Of a stretch of DNA of 64,000 nt, positions 41,296 through 50,527 are shown piece after piece. The DNA is from Ensifer adhaerens (GTDB lineage: Bacteria; Pseudomonadota; Alphaproteobacteria; Rhizobiales; Rhizobiaceae), in assembly GCF_028993555.1 (NCBI RefSeq), contig NZ_CP118610.1, forward strand, positions 1,426,001-1,490,000, read 5' to 3'. The translations under genes and the position numbers were made by a program. Numbering within the stretch: position 1 is the stretch's first letter; each line of letters starts with the position of its first letter. The notes under the pieces are model-generated. The model was not told the origin of the DNA, searched no databases, and saw nothing but the letters and a program-made list of their open reading frames with translations.

Positions 41296-41519
41296 TACTG
41301 CGCCCTGACCGACCTCTGAAGCAGGTCGACGAGAGCTGCCGCCTGAGTTCAAGGCCGGCTAGTACGACCTGCTTTTCTGATCACCAAAGTGCTTGCTGTG
41401 ATGCCTGGCAGTTTGCTCTTCACAGGTTCGCGGCGCGCGACTTTTGCAGCGGATGTGTCACGCGGCGACTCACTAAGTTACTGCGCTCTTTAAATCTGTC
41501 GTTGGCTGCTTGGAATTCG

Positions 41520-41595
41520 TGGTGAGCGCGCAGGGATTCGAACCCTGGACCTACTGATTAAAAGTCAGTTGCTCTACCGGCTGAGCTACGCGCTC
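41520..41595 (-). tRNA. tRNA-Lys (UUU)
   Basis: On the minus strand a 76-base cloverleaf: acceptor GAGCGCG/CGCGCTC, anticodon stem ACTGA/TCAGT around CTTTTAA giving UUU, T arm CCAGGGTTCGAATCCCTG, and encoded CCA. Confidence 0.95.
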
Positions 41596-41768
41596 CCTGG
41601 CCGCGGCCGTGAAACCCGGCGGAAGTGGGCGGACATATGCACGCGTGTTTCCTGTCGGTCAACCGAAAAATTGCCGGTTTTGTGAAGAAACGGTGCATGG
41701 CGCAATGATCGCCAAAAGGTGATTGGTATCATCATGATCCTGCGGCTAAGGAATGGCCCAAATGCCGC

Positions 41769-42533
41769 ATGCCGGAGTTCTTGCCGTTGTCGATCGCCGA
41801 TATTTCCATCTGGACCGCCATTCTTGCCGGCGCCCTCTCGTTCCTTTCGCCCTGCGTTCTGCCTCTCGTTCCGCCCTATCTTTGTTACATGGCCGGCGTT
41901 TCGGTCGATCAGTTCCGCAGCGGTGATGCGGCGACGATCGGCAGCACAAGGCGCGCGGTTCTGCCGGCAGCACTGTTGTTTACGCTCGGCTTTGCGACGG
42001 TGTTCGTGGCGCTTGGGGCAGGGGCCTCGTCGATCGGCATGCTGCTCCGGCAACACATGGATCTGCTGTCGCGCGTCGGCGGCGTGATCATCATCATCAT
42101 GGGCCTGCATTTCCTCGGCGTGTTCAAGATTGGCCTGCTGGCGCGTGAGGCGCGCTTTCAGGGCGGCGGCAAGCCGGCGACGCTCTCTGGCGCCTATATC
42201 ATGGGGCTGGCCTTCGCCTTCGGCTGGACGCCCTGCATCGGTCCGGTGCTCGGCACAATCCTAGGCGTCGCCGCCGCGCGCGACACGGTGTCCGACGGCG
42301 CCATGCTGCTGGCCGTCTACTCGCTCGGGCTTGCCATTCCGTTCTGGATCGCCGCTGGTTTTTCCGGCGCCTTCATGCGCTTCCTGTTGCGCTTCCGTCG
42401 CCACCTCGGCCTGGTAGAGAAGCTGATGGGCGGCCTGCTGGTGCTGGCAGGTCTCGCTTTTCTCTTCGGTTTCATCAGTTCCGTCGCCATCTGGTTCCAG
42501 ACGACCTTCCCGATCCTGATGAAAATCGGCTAG
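41769..42533 (+). CDS. ccdA: Cytochrome c biogenesis membrane protein, CcdA family
   Basis: A 254-residue six-helix membrane protein. The thiol-transfer Cys pair is clear: SPCVLPLVPPYLCYMAG in the first helix and FGWTPCIGPVLG in the fourth. CcdA passes electrons from cytoplasmic thioredoxin across the membrane to periplasmic apocytochrome or thiol-disulfide proteins. The two internal halves are visible from these repeated motifs. The start at 41769 gives an N-terminus just before the first helix. The tRNA-Lys lies 170 bases upstream; no other cytochrome maturation gene is nearby. Confidence 0.9.
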   Translation: MPEFLPLSIADISIWTAILAGALSFLSPCVLPLVPPYLCYMAGVSVDQFRSGDAATIGSTRRAVLPAALLFTLGFATVFVALGAGASSIGMLLRQHMDLLSRVGGVIIIIMGLHFLGVFKIGLLAREARFQGGGKPATLSGAYIMGLAFAFGWTPCIGPVLGTILGVAAARDTVSDGAMLLAVYSLGLAIPFWIAAGFSGAFMRFLLRFRRHLGLVEKLMGGLLVLAGLAFLFGFISSVAIWFQTTFPILMKIG

Positions 42534-42600
42534 GGCATTGCCTCGTATTTCGGAATCACTTTTCGCCTGGACCGGCCTAATCGTCCGGCCGGTTCGTGGG

Positions 42601-42672
42601 CTAGTGCATTCCGCTTCAAGCGGAATCGCTTGAAGCGGAAAGACGTTCTGGAAACAAAGTGCTAGAGCGCCG
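42601..42672 (+). repeat. Rhizobial palindromic intergenic repeat (RIME-like), left half only
   Basis: Begins CTAGTGCATT and includes TTCCGCTTCAAGCGGAA, a perfect palindrome, then a run matching the repeat at 1701 through CAAAGTGCTAGAGCG. The right palindromic half seen at 1770-1806 is missing here. It lies between ccdA and the AEC transporter gene. Confidence 0.7.
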
Positions 42673-42722
42673 TTCGAAGGCTTGGCGTCGGCGTGGGCGA
42701 AGTCAAAGTCGCGAGGGGAAAG

Positions 42723-43685
42723 ATGACGGAAATCGCGGGTCTGGTGCTGCCGTTCTTCGGCCTGATCTTTCTCGGCTACCTGACGGCGCGTTTTGTCCAT
42801 CATCCCGGCGAGGCGATGGGTTGGCTCAACACCTTCATCATCTATCTCGCTCTGCCGGCACTCTTCTTCAAGCTCGTCTCGCGCACGCCGATCGAACAGT
42901 TGGCGCGCGCCGACTTCATCCTGACGACGGTCGGCGCGACCTATATCGTGTTTTCGCTAATCTTCCTCATCGGCGTCTATATCAGGCGTAACTCCATTGC
43001 CGAGGCGACGATCCAGGGCTTTGGCGCTGCCTACGGCAACATCGGCTACATGGGGCCCGGCCTTGCGCTGCTGGCGCTCGGTGACGCCGCCGCTGTTCCG
43101 GTGGCATTGATCTTCAGCTTCGAGAACGCCGCCCATTTTGCCGTCGCGCCGGCGATGATGGCGATATCGGGCGGCAGGCAGGAAAAACCGCTGGTGCTTG
43201 CTGTAAGCGTTGCGCACAAGATCATCCTGCACCCGTTCATCCTTGCGACGCTTGCCGGCGTCCTCGCCGCCTTCTTCGCGGTGCAGCCGCCGGTGCCGGT
43301 TCAGCGGCTGATCGATTATCTCGCGCAATGCGCAGCACCCTGCGCGCTCTTTGCCATGGGCGTGACACTGGCGCTGCGGCCCATCAAGCGCATTCCCGTC
43401 GAGATCGGCTACATCGTTCCGGCGAAGCTGCTACTGCATCCGCTGGTCATGTTCACGGCGATGAGCCTGACGGGAAATTACGATCCGATCTGGGTGCAGA
43501 CCGCAGTGCTGCTCGCCGCACTGCCGACGGCAACGAACGTCTTCGTCATCGGCCACCAGTATGGCGTATGGCAGGAGCGGGCCTCGGCAACGATCCTGAT
43601 CACCACGACGCTTTCGGTCGCGACTGTCACCGGCCTGCTTTACCTGATCCGTTCAGGCGCTCTTCCGCCCGATCTTTTCCCGTAG
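42723..43685 (+). CDS. AEC-family (auxin efflux carrier-like) transporter
   Basis: A 320-residue ten-helix membrane protein. LVLPFFGLIFLGYLTARFV and FIIYLALPALFFKLV form the first helices, and GNIGYMGPGLALLALGD, CALFAMGVTLAL and AALPTATNVFVIGHQYGV are the conserved crossover motifs. Bacterial members export organic acids such as malate. GAGGGGAA before the ATG at 42723 favours it over an earlier GTG. The last 33 bases overlap the convergent UbiH-type gene. Confidence 0.88.
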   Translation: MTEIAGLVLPFFGLIFLGYLTARFVHHPGEAMGWLNTFIIYLALPALFFKLVSRTPIEQLARADFILTTVGATYIVFSLIFLIGVYIRRNSIAEATIQGFGAAYGNIGYMGPGLALLALGDAAAVPVALIFSFENAAHFAVAPAMMAISGGRQEKPLVLAVSVAHKIILHPFILATLAGVLAAFFAVQPPVPVQRLIDYLAQCAAPCALFAMGVTLALRPIKRIPVEIGYIVPAKLLLHPLVMFTAMSLTGNYDPIWVQTAVLLAALPTATNVFVIGHQYGVWQERASATILITTTLSVATVTGLLYLIRSGALPPDLFP

Positions 43686-44864
43686 GCCGTCCTTCAGGGC
43701 GTTGAGCGCGCTGCCGGGGTGGACGCCTTCGCGCATCAGCAGGCTGCGGAGCGGCCCGACGGCGGAAAGTACATGGAGCCCCAGCGCGCGCAGAGCCTGA
43801 ACCGGCAGGAAGCCGGAAAGCAGCGAGCGATTGAGCAGATCGACACTTGCCGTGCGGCTGATGATGTCGGGCCGTCGACGGCTGTCGAAGCGATCGCCGA
43901 TATCGCCTGCAAGCGCCTCTCCGTTAGCCGTACCGATGAGATCAACGAGCGTCATCACGTCGCGCAGGCTGAGGTTGAGGCCTTGGGCACCGATCGGCGG
44001 AAAGGCGTGGGCCGCTTCGCCGAGAAGCACGACGCGGCCCTTGCCGAAGCGTTGCGCGGTCATGCCCGAGAGCGGGAAGGATTGCGGCGTGCCTTCGACC
44101 GTCACCTTGCCGAGAATGGATTGCATCCGGTCCTCGACAGCGCGGGAGAGGGCAGCGAGCTCCAGCGTCAGCGTTTGCGCGGCATCATCGGGTTTGCGCA
44201 CCCACACGAGGCTTGAGCGGTTGCCGGGCAGGGGAACCTGGGTGAAGGGGCCGCTTTCCGTGTGGAATTCGGTCGAGATGTTCTGGTGCGGCAGCTCGTG
44301 TGCAAAGTTCAGAACGACCGCCGTCTGCGGATAGGACCAGGTGCTGACGGAGATCTTTGCAGCTTCGCGCACGGGCGAGCGACGACCGTCGGCACCAACA
44401 AGGAGATGCGCGCTGCATTGGCTGCCGTTCGCAAGCTCGATCGTTGCGACGCCATCCGAAAGCTCGAAGCCGATTGCGGAGGCGGTGATGCGGGTCAGCG
44501 TCGGGCTCGCTTCTGCCCGCTGGCGGAGAATGTCGATGAAAGGTGCGTTCGGAATGTTGTAGCCGAAGGCGTCGAGCCCGACTTCGGAGGCGCGGAAATT
44601 GACCGGTGGCGCACGCAACAGCCGGTTGGTTCCGTCGAGAATGCGCATGGTCGAGAGCGGTGCCGTCAGCGGCTCGACCATTTCCCACAGGCTGAGCTTT
44701 TTGAGATACTCGATCGATTGGTCCATCAGCGCCGTCGTGCGTCCGTCGGCGACCGCCGGCTCCGGACCGATCAAGGCTACGCGGTAACCGGCGTCGGCAA
44801 GCGCGATGGCCGCGAGCGATCCCGCGAGACCTGCACCGATGATGGCGATGTCGTAGTGATCCAT
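43653..44864 (-). CDS. UbiH/UbiF-family FAD-dependent monooxygenase (ubiquinone biosynthesis)
   Basis: A 403-residue flavoprotein hydroxylase. The FAD fingerprint IIGAGLAGSLAAIALADAGY is at the N-terminus, the second motif LLVGADGRRSPVRE is mid-protein, and GRVVLLGEAAHAFPPIGAQGLNLSLRD carries the GD-like motif of the ribose-binding site, with Glu for Asp. These belong to the Coq6/UbiH group that hydroxylates the benzenoid ring of ubiquinone precursors with O2 and NAD(P)H. Which ring position is used cannot be told. The 3' end overlaps the convergent AEC transporter gene by 33 bases. Confidence 0.88.
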   Translation of the reverse strand: MDHYDIAIIGAGLAGSLAAIALADAGYRVALIGPEPAVADGRTTALMDQSIEYLKKLSLWEMVEPLTAPLSTMRILDGTNRLLRAPPVNFRASEVGLDAFGYNIPNAPFIDILRQRAEASPTLTRITASAIGFELSDGVATIELANGSQCSAHLLVGADGRRSPVREAAKISVSTWSYPQTAVVLNFAHELPHQNISTEFHTESGPFTQVPLPGNRSSLVWVRKPDDAAQTLTLELAALSRAVEDRMQSILGKVTVEGTPQSFPLSGMTAQRFGKGRVVLLGEAAHAFPPIGAQGLNLSLRDVMTLVDLIGTANGEALAGDIGDRFDSRRRPDIISRTASVDLLNRSLLSGFLPVQALRALGLHVLSAVGPLRSLLMREGVHPGSALNALKDGLREKIGRKSA

Positions 44865-45139
44865 GATGCAACCAACCTTTCACGCACGCTGTGAGGCGTC
44901 TTGGTCCAGCCTCGATCATACCTCTAGTCGCGGGCGAGAGCGAAATAAATGGGTAGAATCAGCGCAGAAGCAATTTGCAAGTGTCCACAGGACAATGGGG
45001 CTGCAGGAAGCGACCGAGCTTGAATTTTAGTGGCGATGCGTTGCAAAGGGTGCATATTACGCGCAATGCGCCGCAGAGCGGTTGATGCGGGCTTCCAGGT
45101 CCGTACGGGGAAATAGCTAGGGGTAGGCGGCGTCCGCAG

Positions 45140-45865
45140 ATGAAGTTCTTTAACTACAGACGAGTTCCCTACGCCGAGATCCGCGCCTTCTCCGTGCACA
45201 TCTTGACCGCTTCGGGATCGTTTCTTGCCTTCCTCGGCGTGGTCGCTGCGGCCGAGCATCGCTTCGTCGATATGTTCTGGTGGCTGGGCCTGGCGCTGCT
45301 CGTCGATGGCATCGATGGGCCGATTGCCCGCAAGGTCCGGGTCAAGGAAGTATTGCCCAACTGGTCGGGCGACACGCTCGACAACGTCATCGACTACGTG
45401 ACCTACGTCCTGCTACCGGCGTTCGCACTCTATCAGAGCGGCATGATCGGCGAGCCCTGGTCCTTTGTGGCGGCGGGGGCGATCGTGGTGTCGAGCGCCA
45501 TCTACTATGCCGACATGGGCATGAAGACGGACGAGTATTTCTTCTCCGGCTTCCCCGTCGTTTGGAACATGGTGGTCTTCACGCTGTTCGTCATCCAGGC
45601 AAGCGAAGTGACGGCGTCGGTCGTCGTCTTCGTCTCCGTGGTGCTCACCTTCCTGCCGATCAATTTCCTTCACCCGGTCCGCGTCCAGCGTTTGCGGCCG
45701 CTGAACCTTGGCATCTTCCTCGTCTGGTCGGCGCTCGGCGTTTACGCGCTGCTCTTGCATTTTGCGACACCGGCCTGGGTCGTGACCGGCTTCGTGGTGA
45801 CGGGCATCTATCTCTACGTGATTGGCTTCGTGCTGCAGATTTTTCCAAGTCTCGGCCGGAAATAG
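45140..45865 (+). CDS. pcs: Phosphatidylcholine synthase
   Basis: A 241-residue membrane enzyme that condenses choline with CDP-diacylglycerol to make phosphatidylcholine, a route found in rhizobia and a few other bacteria. The CDP-alcohol phosphatidyltransferase motif DG-x2-AR-x8-G-x3-D-x3-D is present with a typical longer insert: DGIDGPIARKV then WSGDTLDNVIDYV. About seven to eight membrane helices follow. Its neighbours do not relate to lipids; the qor-like gene follows after 9 bases and is probably cotranscribed. Confidence 0.95.
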   Translation: MKFFNYRRVPYAEIRAFSVHILTASGSFLAFLGVVAAAEHRFVDMFWWLGLALLVDGIDGPIARKVRVKEVLPNWSGDTLDNVIDYVTYVLLPAFALYQSGMIGEPWSFVAAGAIVVSSAIYYADMGMKTDEYFFSGFPVVWNMVVFTLFVIQASEVTASVVVFVSVVLTFLPINFLHPVRVQRLRPLNLGIFLVWSALGVYALLLHFATPAWVVTGFVVTGIYLYVIGFVLQIFPSLGRK

Positions 45866-45874
45866 GAGCAGGCA

Positions 45875-46852
45875 ATGGCACAGGCGATTGTGGTACGCGA
45901 ACTCGGTGGACCGGAGGTCCTGAAACTCGAAGGCGTCACGCTCTCGCCGCCGGGACCGGGCGAGGTGCAAATCCGCCAGGTCGCCGTTGGTCTCAACTTC
46001 ATCGACGTCTATTTCCGCACCGGCCTCTATAAGTCCGCTTCAGGCCTACCTTTCGTGCCGGGCAAGGAGGGTGCGGGCATTGTCACAGCGGTCGGTGATG
46101 GCGTCAGCCTCTTCGCCATTGGTGATCGTGTCGCCTATGCCTCAGCGGACGGCGCCTATGCCAGCGAACGCAATGTCGATGCCTCGCAGCTCGTCAAGGT
46201 GCCGGACGGTATCAGCCTCGAGACAGCAGCTGCGATGATGCTGAAAGGCATGACGGCACAATATCTGCTCAACCAGACCTATCAGGTCGGCCCCGACACG
46301 ACGATCCTCTTCCATGCCGCTGCCGGCGGCGTCGGCCTGATCGCTGGCCAATGGGCCAAGGCACTTGGTGCAACGGTCATCGGTACCACGGGCTCGCAGG
46401 ACAAGATCGATCTGGCGCTGGCGCACGGCTACGACCACGTGATCAACTACCGCACCGACAGTTTCGTGGCGCGTGTGAAGGAATTGACCGATGGCCGCGG
46501 CGTCGATGTCGTCTATGATTCCGTCGGGCGCGACACTTATCCGGCGTCGCTGGACTGCTTGAAGCCGCGCGGCCTGTGGGTCAGCTTCGGCAATTCGTCC
46601 GGCCCGGTGGACGCCTTCAGCATCGGCATCCTGGCGCAGAAGGGCTCGCTGTTCGCGACCCGTCCGACACTCTTCGGTTACGTTGCGACGCGGCCTGCGC
46701 TGGAAGCGTGTGCAAATTCCCTGTTTGATATTGTGCAAAGCAACAAAGTGCGTATCAATATAAATCAGACTTATCCGCTCGCCGATGCAGGGCGGGCGCA
46801 TACGGATCTCGAGACAAGAAAAACAAGTGGAACAACACTGCTGATTCCGTGA
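45875..46852 (+). CDS. Quinone oxidoreductase (zinc-free MDR family)
   Basis: A 325-residue NADPH:quinone oxidoreductase. The N-terminal GroES-like half has GGPEVLKLEGV and LNFIDVYFRTGLY, and the Rossmann half has HAAAGGVGLIAGQWAKALGA and GVDVVYDSVGRDTY. The zinc ligands of alcohol dehydrogenases are lacking, as expected for Qor. It reduces quinones or enals in the cytoplasm. AGGAGCAGGCA precedes the ATG. The gene is 9 bases after pcs. Confidence 0.92.
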   Translation: MAQAIVVRELGGPEVLKLEGVTLSPPGPGEVQIRQVAVGLNFIDVYFRTGLYKSASGLPFVPGKEGAGIVTAVGDGVSLFAIGDRVAYASADGAYASERNVDASQLVKVPDGISLETAAAMMLKGMTAQYLLNQTYQVGPDTTILFHAAAGGVGLIAGQWAKALGATVIGTTGSQDKIDLALAHGYDHVINYRTDSFVARVKELTDGRGVDVVYDSVGRDTYPASLDCLKPRGLWVSFGNSSGPVDAFSIGILAQKGSLFATRPTLFGYVATRPALEACANSLFDIVQSNKVRININQTYPLADAGRAHTDLETRKTSGTTLLIP

Positions 46853-46900
46853 TCGAAGCCTTAAGGCGGACGCGGATCAACAGAGGGGAAAGAGGGCAGC

Positions 46901-48475
46901 GTGCCTGTTGAGGGAGTAGCGGCGAACGGTCACCTATTGGCTGTGAGCAACCTGACGAAATTGTTTGGCAGCTTTGCAGCCTGCAATGGGATCAATCTGC
47001 AGATTGAACAGGGCGAGATCCACGCCCTTCTCGGCGAAAACGGTGCCGGAAAATCGACCCTGGTGAAGATGTTGTTCGGCGTATTGGCGCCGACGGCCGG
47101 TGAGATCGTCTGGCAGGGCCAGAGCGTGCGCATCGCCAACCCCGCCGCCGCGCGCAAGCTCGGCATCGGCATGGTTTTCCAGCATTTCTCGCTGTTCGAG
47201 GCACTGACCGTCGCCGAAAACATTGCACTTTCGATGGATGCAAACATCTCGCTCGCCAAGGTGGCCGAGGAGGCTTCGCGCCTCTCGCATGCCTATGGCC
47301 TGCCGCTCGATCCGAAGGCGCATGTGGCAGACCTCTCGGTTGGCGAGCGTCAGCGGATCGAGATCGTGCGTGCGCTGCTGCAGAACCCGCGCCTCATCAT
47401 CCTCGACGAGCCGACCTCGGTGCTCACGCCGCAGGAAGCTGACCGTTTGTTCGAAACGCTCTACAAGCTCAAGGCCGAAGGCCGCTCGGTTCTCTACATC
47501 AGCCACCGCCTCGAGGAGGTTCAGCGCATCTGCGATCGCGCAACGGTGCTGCGTCACGGCAAGGTGACCGGAGCCTGCGACCCGAAGGCGGAGACCCCGT
47601 CGTCGCTGGCGCGCATGATGGTGGGCAGCGATGTCGCGGCCGTCACAGCGGAAGGCACGAGTGCAAAGGGTGCGGTGCAATTGGAGGCGCGTCACCTGAC
47701 GGTCCCGGCACGCACGCCCTTTGCCGTTTCGCTGAAGAACATCTGTCTCAAGGTTCATGCTGGCGAAGTGCTGGCGATTGCCGGTGTCGCCGGCAATGGC
47801 CAGGGCGAACTCTTCGATGCACTGTCGGGCGAGTATCCGGTCGCTGACGACACTGCCGTTCAGATTCGCCAAAGGCCCGTCGGCAGCAGGAACATCAACG
47901 CGCGCCGCCTGATGGGCGCCGGCTTCGTTCCGGAAGAGCGCCACGGTCATGCCGCCGTGTCGGCACTGCCGCTCTCGGACAATCTCGTGCTTGCCCGCAG
48001 CCGCTCGGACGCCAAGGCATTTCTCGGCGGCGGGTTCCTCAAGATCATCCGCCGGGATGCGGTGGCGAGCGCCACGAAGCGCATTTCCGAGGCGATGGAC
48101 GTGCGCAAGAGCGGTGAAGATCCGCCGGCGGGCTCTCTGTCTGGCGGCAACCTGCAGAAGTTCATCGTCGGCCGTGAGCTTGACCGACAGCCGAGCGTGC
48201 TGGTGGTCAATCAGCCGACCTGGGGTGTGGATGCAGGCGCCGCCAGCCGTATCCGCCAGGCACTCGTCGATCTCGCCAAGTCGGGCTCGGCCGTTCTCGT
48301 CATTAGCCAGGATCTCGACGAGATTTTCGAGGTGGCGACCGAAATCGCAGTCATCAGTGATGGAAAGCTCTCTGATCCCTATCCGGCCAAGGAGCTTTCG
48401 CGCGAAAAGATCGGCCTCCTGATGGGTGGCATGTACGGCAAGACGGAAGGCACGGAGGCCGCACATGCGCATTGA
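46901..48475 (+). CDS. ABC transporter ATP-binding protein, BMP/nucleoside importer (double ATPase)
   Basis: A 524-residue protein with two ABC domains in tandem. The first has Walker A GENGAGKST, the signature LSVGERQRIEI, Walker B LIILDEPTSVL. The second has the altered P-loop GVAGNGQGE, the signature SGGNLQKFIVGREL and LVVNQPTWGVD, where Glu of Walker B is replaced. This two-domain layout with a degenerate second site is that of YufO/NupA and sugar-type importers. The start is a GTG at 46901. It overlaps the first permease gene by 11 bases and forms an operon with both permeases and the binding protein. Confidence 0.92.
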   Translation: MPVEGVAANGHLLAVSNLTKLFGSFAACNGINLQIEQGEIHALLGENGAGKSTLVKMLFGVLAPTAGEIVWQGQSVRIANPAAARKLGIGMVFQHFSLFEALTVAENIALSMDANISLAKVAEEASRLSHAYGLPLDPKAHVADLSVGERQRIEIVRALLQNPRLIILDEPTSVLTPQEADRLFETLYKLKAEGRSVLYISHRLEEVQRICDRATVLRHGKVTGACDPKAETPSSLARMMVGSDVAAVTAEGTSAKGAVQLEARHLTVPARTPFAVSLKNICLKVHAGEVLAIAGVAGNGQGELFDALSGEYPVADDTAVQIRQRPVGSRNINARRLMGAGFVPEERHGHAAVSALPLSDNLVLARSRSDAKAFLGGGFLKIIRRDAVASATKRISEAMDVRKSGEDPPAGSLSGGNLQKFIVGRELDRQPSVLVVNQPTWGVDAGAASRIRQALVDLAKSGSAVLVISQDLDEIFEVATEIAVISDGKLSDPYPAKELSREKIGLLMGGMYGKTEGTEAAHAH

Positions 48476-49559
48476 ACTGGAAAAGCGCGCCAAGGTCTCG
48501 ACGCTGTTTTCGGTCCTGTCGCCGTTCATCGCCTTCCTGCTGACGATCGTCTTCGGCGGCATCATGTTTGCGCTGCTCGGCAAGAACCCGATGACGGCGC
48601 TCTACAGCTTCTTCGTCGAACCCTTGAGCGAGGTCTGGTCGCTGCACGAACTGGCGATCAAGGCGGCACCCCTGATCCTCATCGGCGTCGGGCTTTCGGT
48701 CTGCTTCCGTTCGAACAACTGGAACATCGGTGCCGAGGGCCAGTTCATCATGGGCGCGATTGCCGGCTCGATCCTGCCGGTGGTCTTCTATGACTGGCAG
48801 TCGCCGCTGGTGCTGCCGCTGATGATGCTGATGGGCATGCTCGGCGGCGCGCTCTTTGCGGCCATCCCTGCCTTTCTCAAGGCGCATATGAACACCAACG
48901 AGATCCTGACGAGCCTGATGCTGGTCTATGTCGCCCAGCTCTTTCTCGACTGGCTGGTGCGTGGCCCCTGGCGCAATCCGGGCGGCATGAACTTTCCGGA
49001 GACGCGCACCTTCGCCGTGGATGCGATCCTGCCGGAGATGATCGCCTCGGGACGGACCCATTGGGGCTTCGCCTTCGCGATCATCGCGGCGGTCCTCGTG
49101 TGGTTCATGATGCGCTACACGCTGAAGGGCTTCGAGATCTCCGTTCTTGGCCAGTCGGAGCGGGCAGGGCGCTTTGCCGGTTTTTCGTCGCGCAAGATGA
49201 TCTGGTTCTCGATGCTGCTGTCGGGGGCCTTTGCCGGTCTTGCTGGCATTTCCGAGGTTAGCGGCGCGATCCAGCAGCTGCGCCCGGTCATTTCGCCCGG
49301 TTACGGCTTCACCGCCATCATCGTCGCCTTTCTCGGCCGCCTCAATCCGCTCGGCATTGTCGCTGCCGGCCTGGTGCTTGCCTTGACGTATCTCGGCGGC
49401 GAGGCGGCGCAGCTATCGATCGGCGTTTCCGAGAAGGTCACGCGTGTCTTCCAGGGCCTGTTGCTCTTCTTCGTGCTCTCCTGCGACACGCTCATCCATT
49501 ATCGCATCAAGCTGGTCTTCGACCGGTTGACCGCGACAAACACCGAGGGGAGCCGCTGA
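48465..49559 (+). CDS. ABC transporter permease 1, BMP/nucleoside importer
   Basis: A 364-residue permease of the BPD_transp_2 family with about eight to ten membrane helices. FRSNNWNIGAEGQFIMGA is the conserved loop, and SGAFAGLAGISEVSG with GFTAIIVAFLGRLNPLGI are the other family motifs. It forms the channel with the second permease. The ATG at 48465 lies inside the end of the ATPase gene and has ACGGAGG upstream, so coupling is likely. An upstream in-frame ATG at 48426 is rejected for lack of a ribosome site. Confidence 0.92.
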   Translation: MRIELEKRAKVSTLFSVLSPFIAFLLTIVFGGIMFALLGKNPMTALYSFFVEPLSEVWSLHELAIKAAPLILIGVGLSVCFRSNNWNIGAEGQFIMGAIAGSILPVVFYDWQSPLVLPLMMLMGMLGGALFAAIPAFLKAHMNTNEILTSLMLVYVAQLFLDWLVRGPWRNPGGMNFPETRTFAVDAILPEMIASGRTHWGFAFAIIAAVLVWFMMRYTLKGFEISVLGQSERAGRFAGFSSRKMIWFSMLLSGAFAGLAGISEVSGAIQQLRPVISPGYGFTAIIVAFLGRLNPLGIVAAGLVLALTYLGGEAAQLSIGVSEKVTRVFQGLLLFFVLSCDTLIHYRIKLVFDRLTATNTEGSR

Positions 49560-50479
49560 TGGGTATCGTCGAAGCGATCCTCTTGAGCGTCATCACCGCC
49601 GCGACCCCGCTGGTTCTCGCTGCCATCGGCGAACTGGTGACCGAACGGTCAGGCGTGCTCAATCTTGGCGTCGAAGGCATGATGATCATGGGTGCGGTCT
49701 CCGCCTTCGCGATCACCCAGATTACCGGCTCCCCCTATCTGGGCATGCTTGCAGGTGTTGCGTGTGGCGCGATTTTCTCGCAGCTCTTCGCCTTCCTGAC
49801 GTTGACGCTCGTGGCAAACCAGGTGGCGACGGGCCTTGCCCTGACGCTGCTCGGGATCGGCGTCTCCGGCATGATGGGCGAGAGTTTCCTCGGCCTCCAG
49901 GGCATCAAGCTGCAGCCGATCGCGATACCGCTTCTGGCGGATATCCCCTATATCGGGCCGCTTCTCTTCCGGCAGGACATTATCTTCTATCTGTCGATAG
50001 CGGTTGTCGCCGGCGTGCACTGGTTCCTGTTCCGCAGCCGCGCCGGCCTGAAGCTGCGCGCCGTCGGTGACAGCCACGCTTCCGCGCACGCGCTCGGCGT
50101 CAACGTCATCCGCACACGCTATCTCGCCGTCATGTTCGGCGGCGCTTGCGCCGGCCTCGCCGGTGCACAGCTGTCGCTCGTCTATACGCCGCAATGGGTG
50201 GAAAACATGTCGGCGGGGCGCGGCTGGATCGCGCTGGCGCTGGTGGTCTTCTCTTCCTGGCGGCCCTGGCGGCTGGCGGCCGGCGGCTACCTCTTCGGCG
50301 CGGTTTCGATCAGCCAGCTGCATGCGCAGGCCTTCGGCCTGGGTATCCCCTCACAACTCCTTTCATCGCTTCCCTACGTGGCGACGATCGTCGTCCTCAT
50401 TCTCATTTCGCACAACCGGCGCATGACCTTGATCAATACACCGGCATCGCTCGGCAAGCCGTTCGTGCCGGACCGGTGA
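49559..50479 (+). CDS. ABC transporter permease 2, BMP/nucleoside importer
   Basis: A 306-residue permease of the same family with eight to nine membrane helices. ERSGVLNLGVEGMMIMGAV is the conserved loop matched by NWNIGAEGQFIMG in permease 1, and GGACAGLAGAQLSLVYTPQW and FSSWRPWRLAAGGYLFGA follow. The start overlaps the stop of permease 1 (TGATG). Together the two proteins form the heterodimeric membrane part. Confidence 0.92.
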   Translation: MGIVEAILLSVITAATPLVLAAIGELVTERSGVLNLGVEGMMIMGAVSAFAITQITGSPYLGMLAGVACGAIFSQLFAFLTLTLVANQVATGLALTLLGIGVSGMMGESFLGLQGIKLQPIAIPLLADIPYIGPLLFRQDIIFYLSIAVVAGVHWFLFRSRAGLKLRAVGDSHASAHALGVNVIRTRYLAVMFGGACAGLAGAQLSLVYTPQWVENMSAGRGWIALALVVFSSWRPWRLAAGGYLFGAVSISQLHAQAFGLGIPSQLLSSLPYVATIVVLILISHNRRMTLINTPASLGKPFVPDR

Positions 50480-50527
50480 TTTCAAGTATTTCAGACAAAC
50501 GTTTCTCAAACCGACAGGGGTAAAAAA

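Noticed and set aside
46934..48583. A 549-codon open frame on the minus strand
   Set aside because: It is antisense to the double ABC ATPase gene, whose Walker and signature motifs prove the plus strand.
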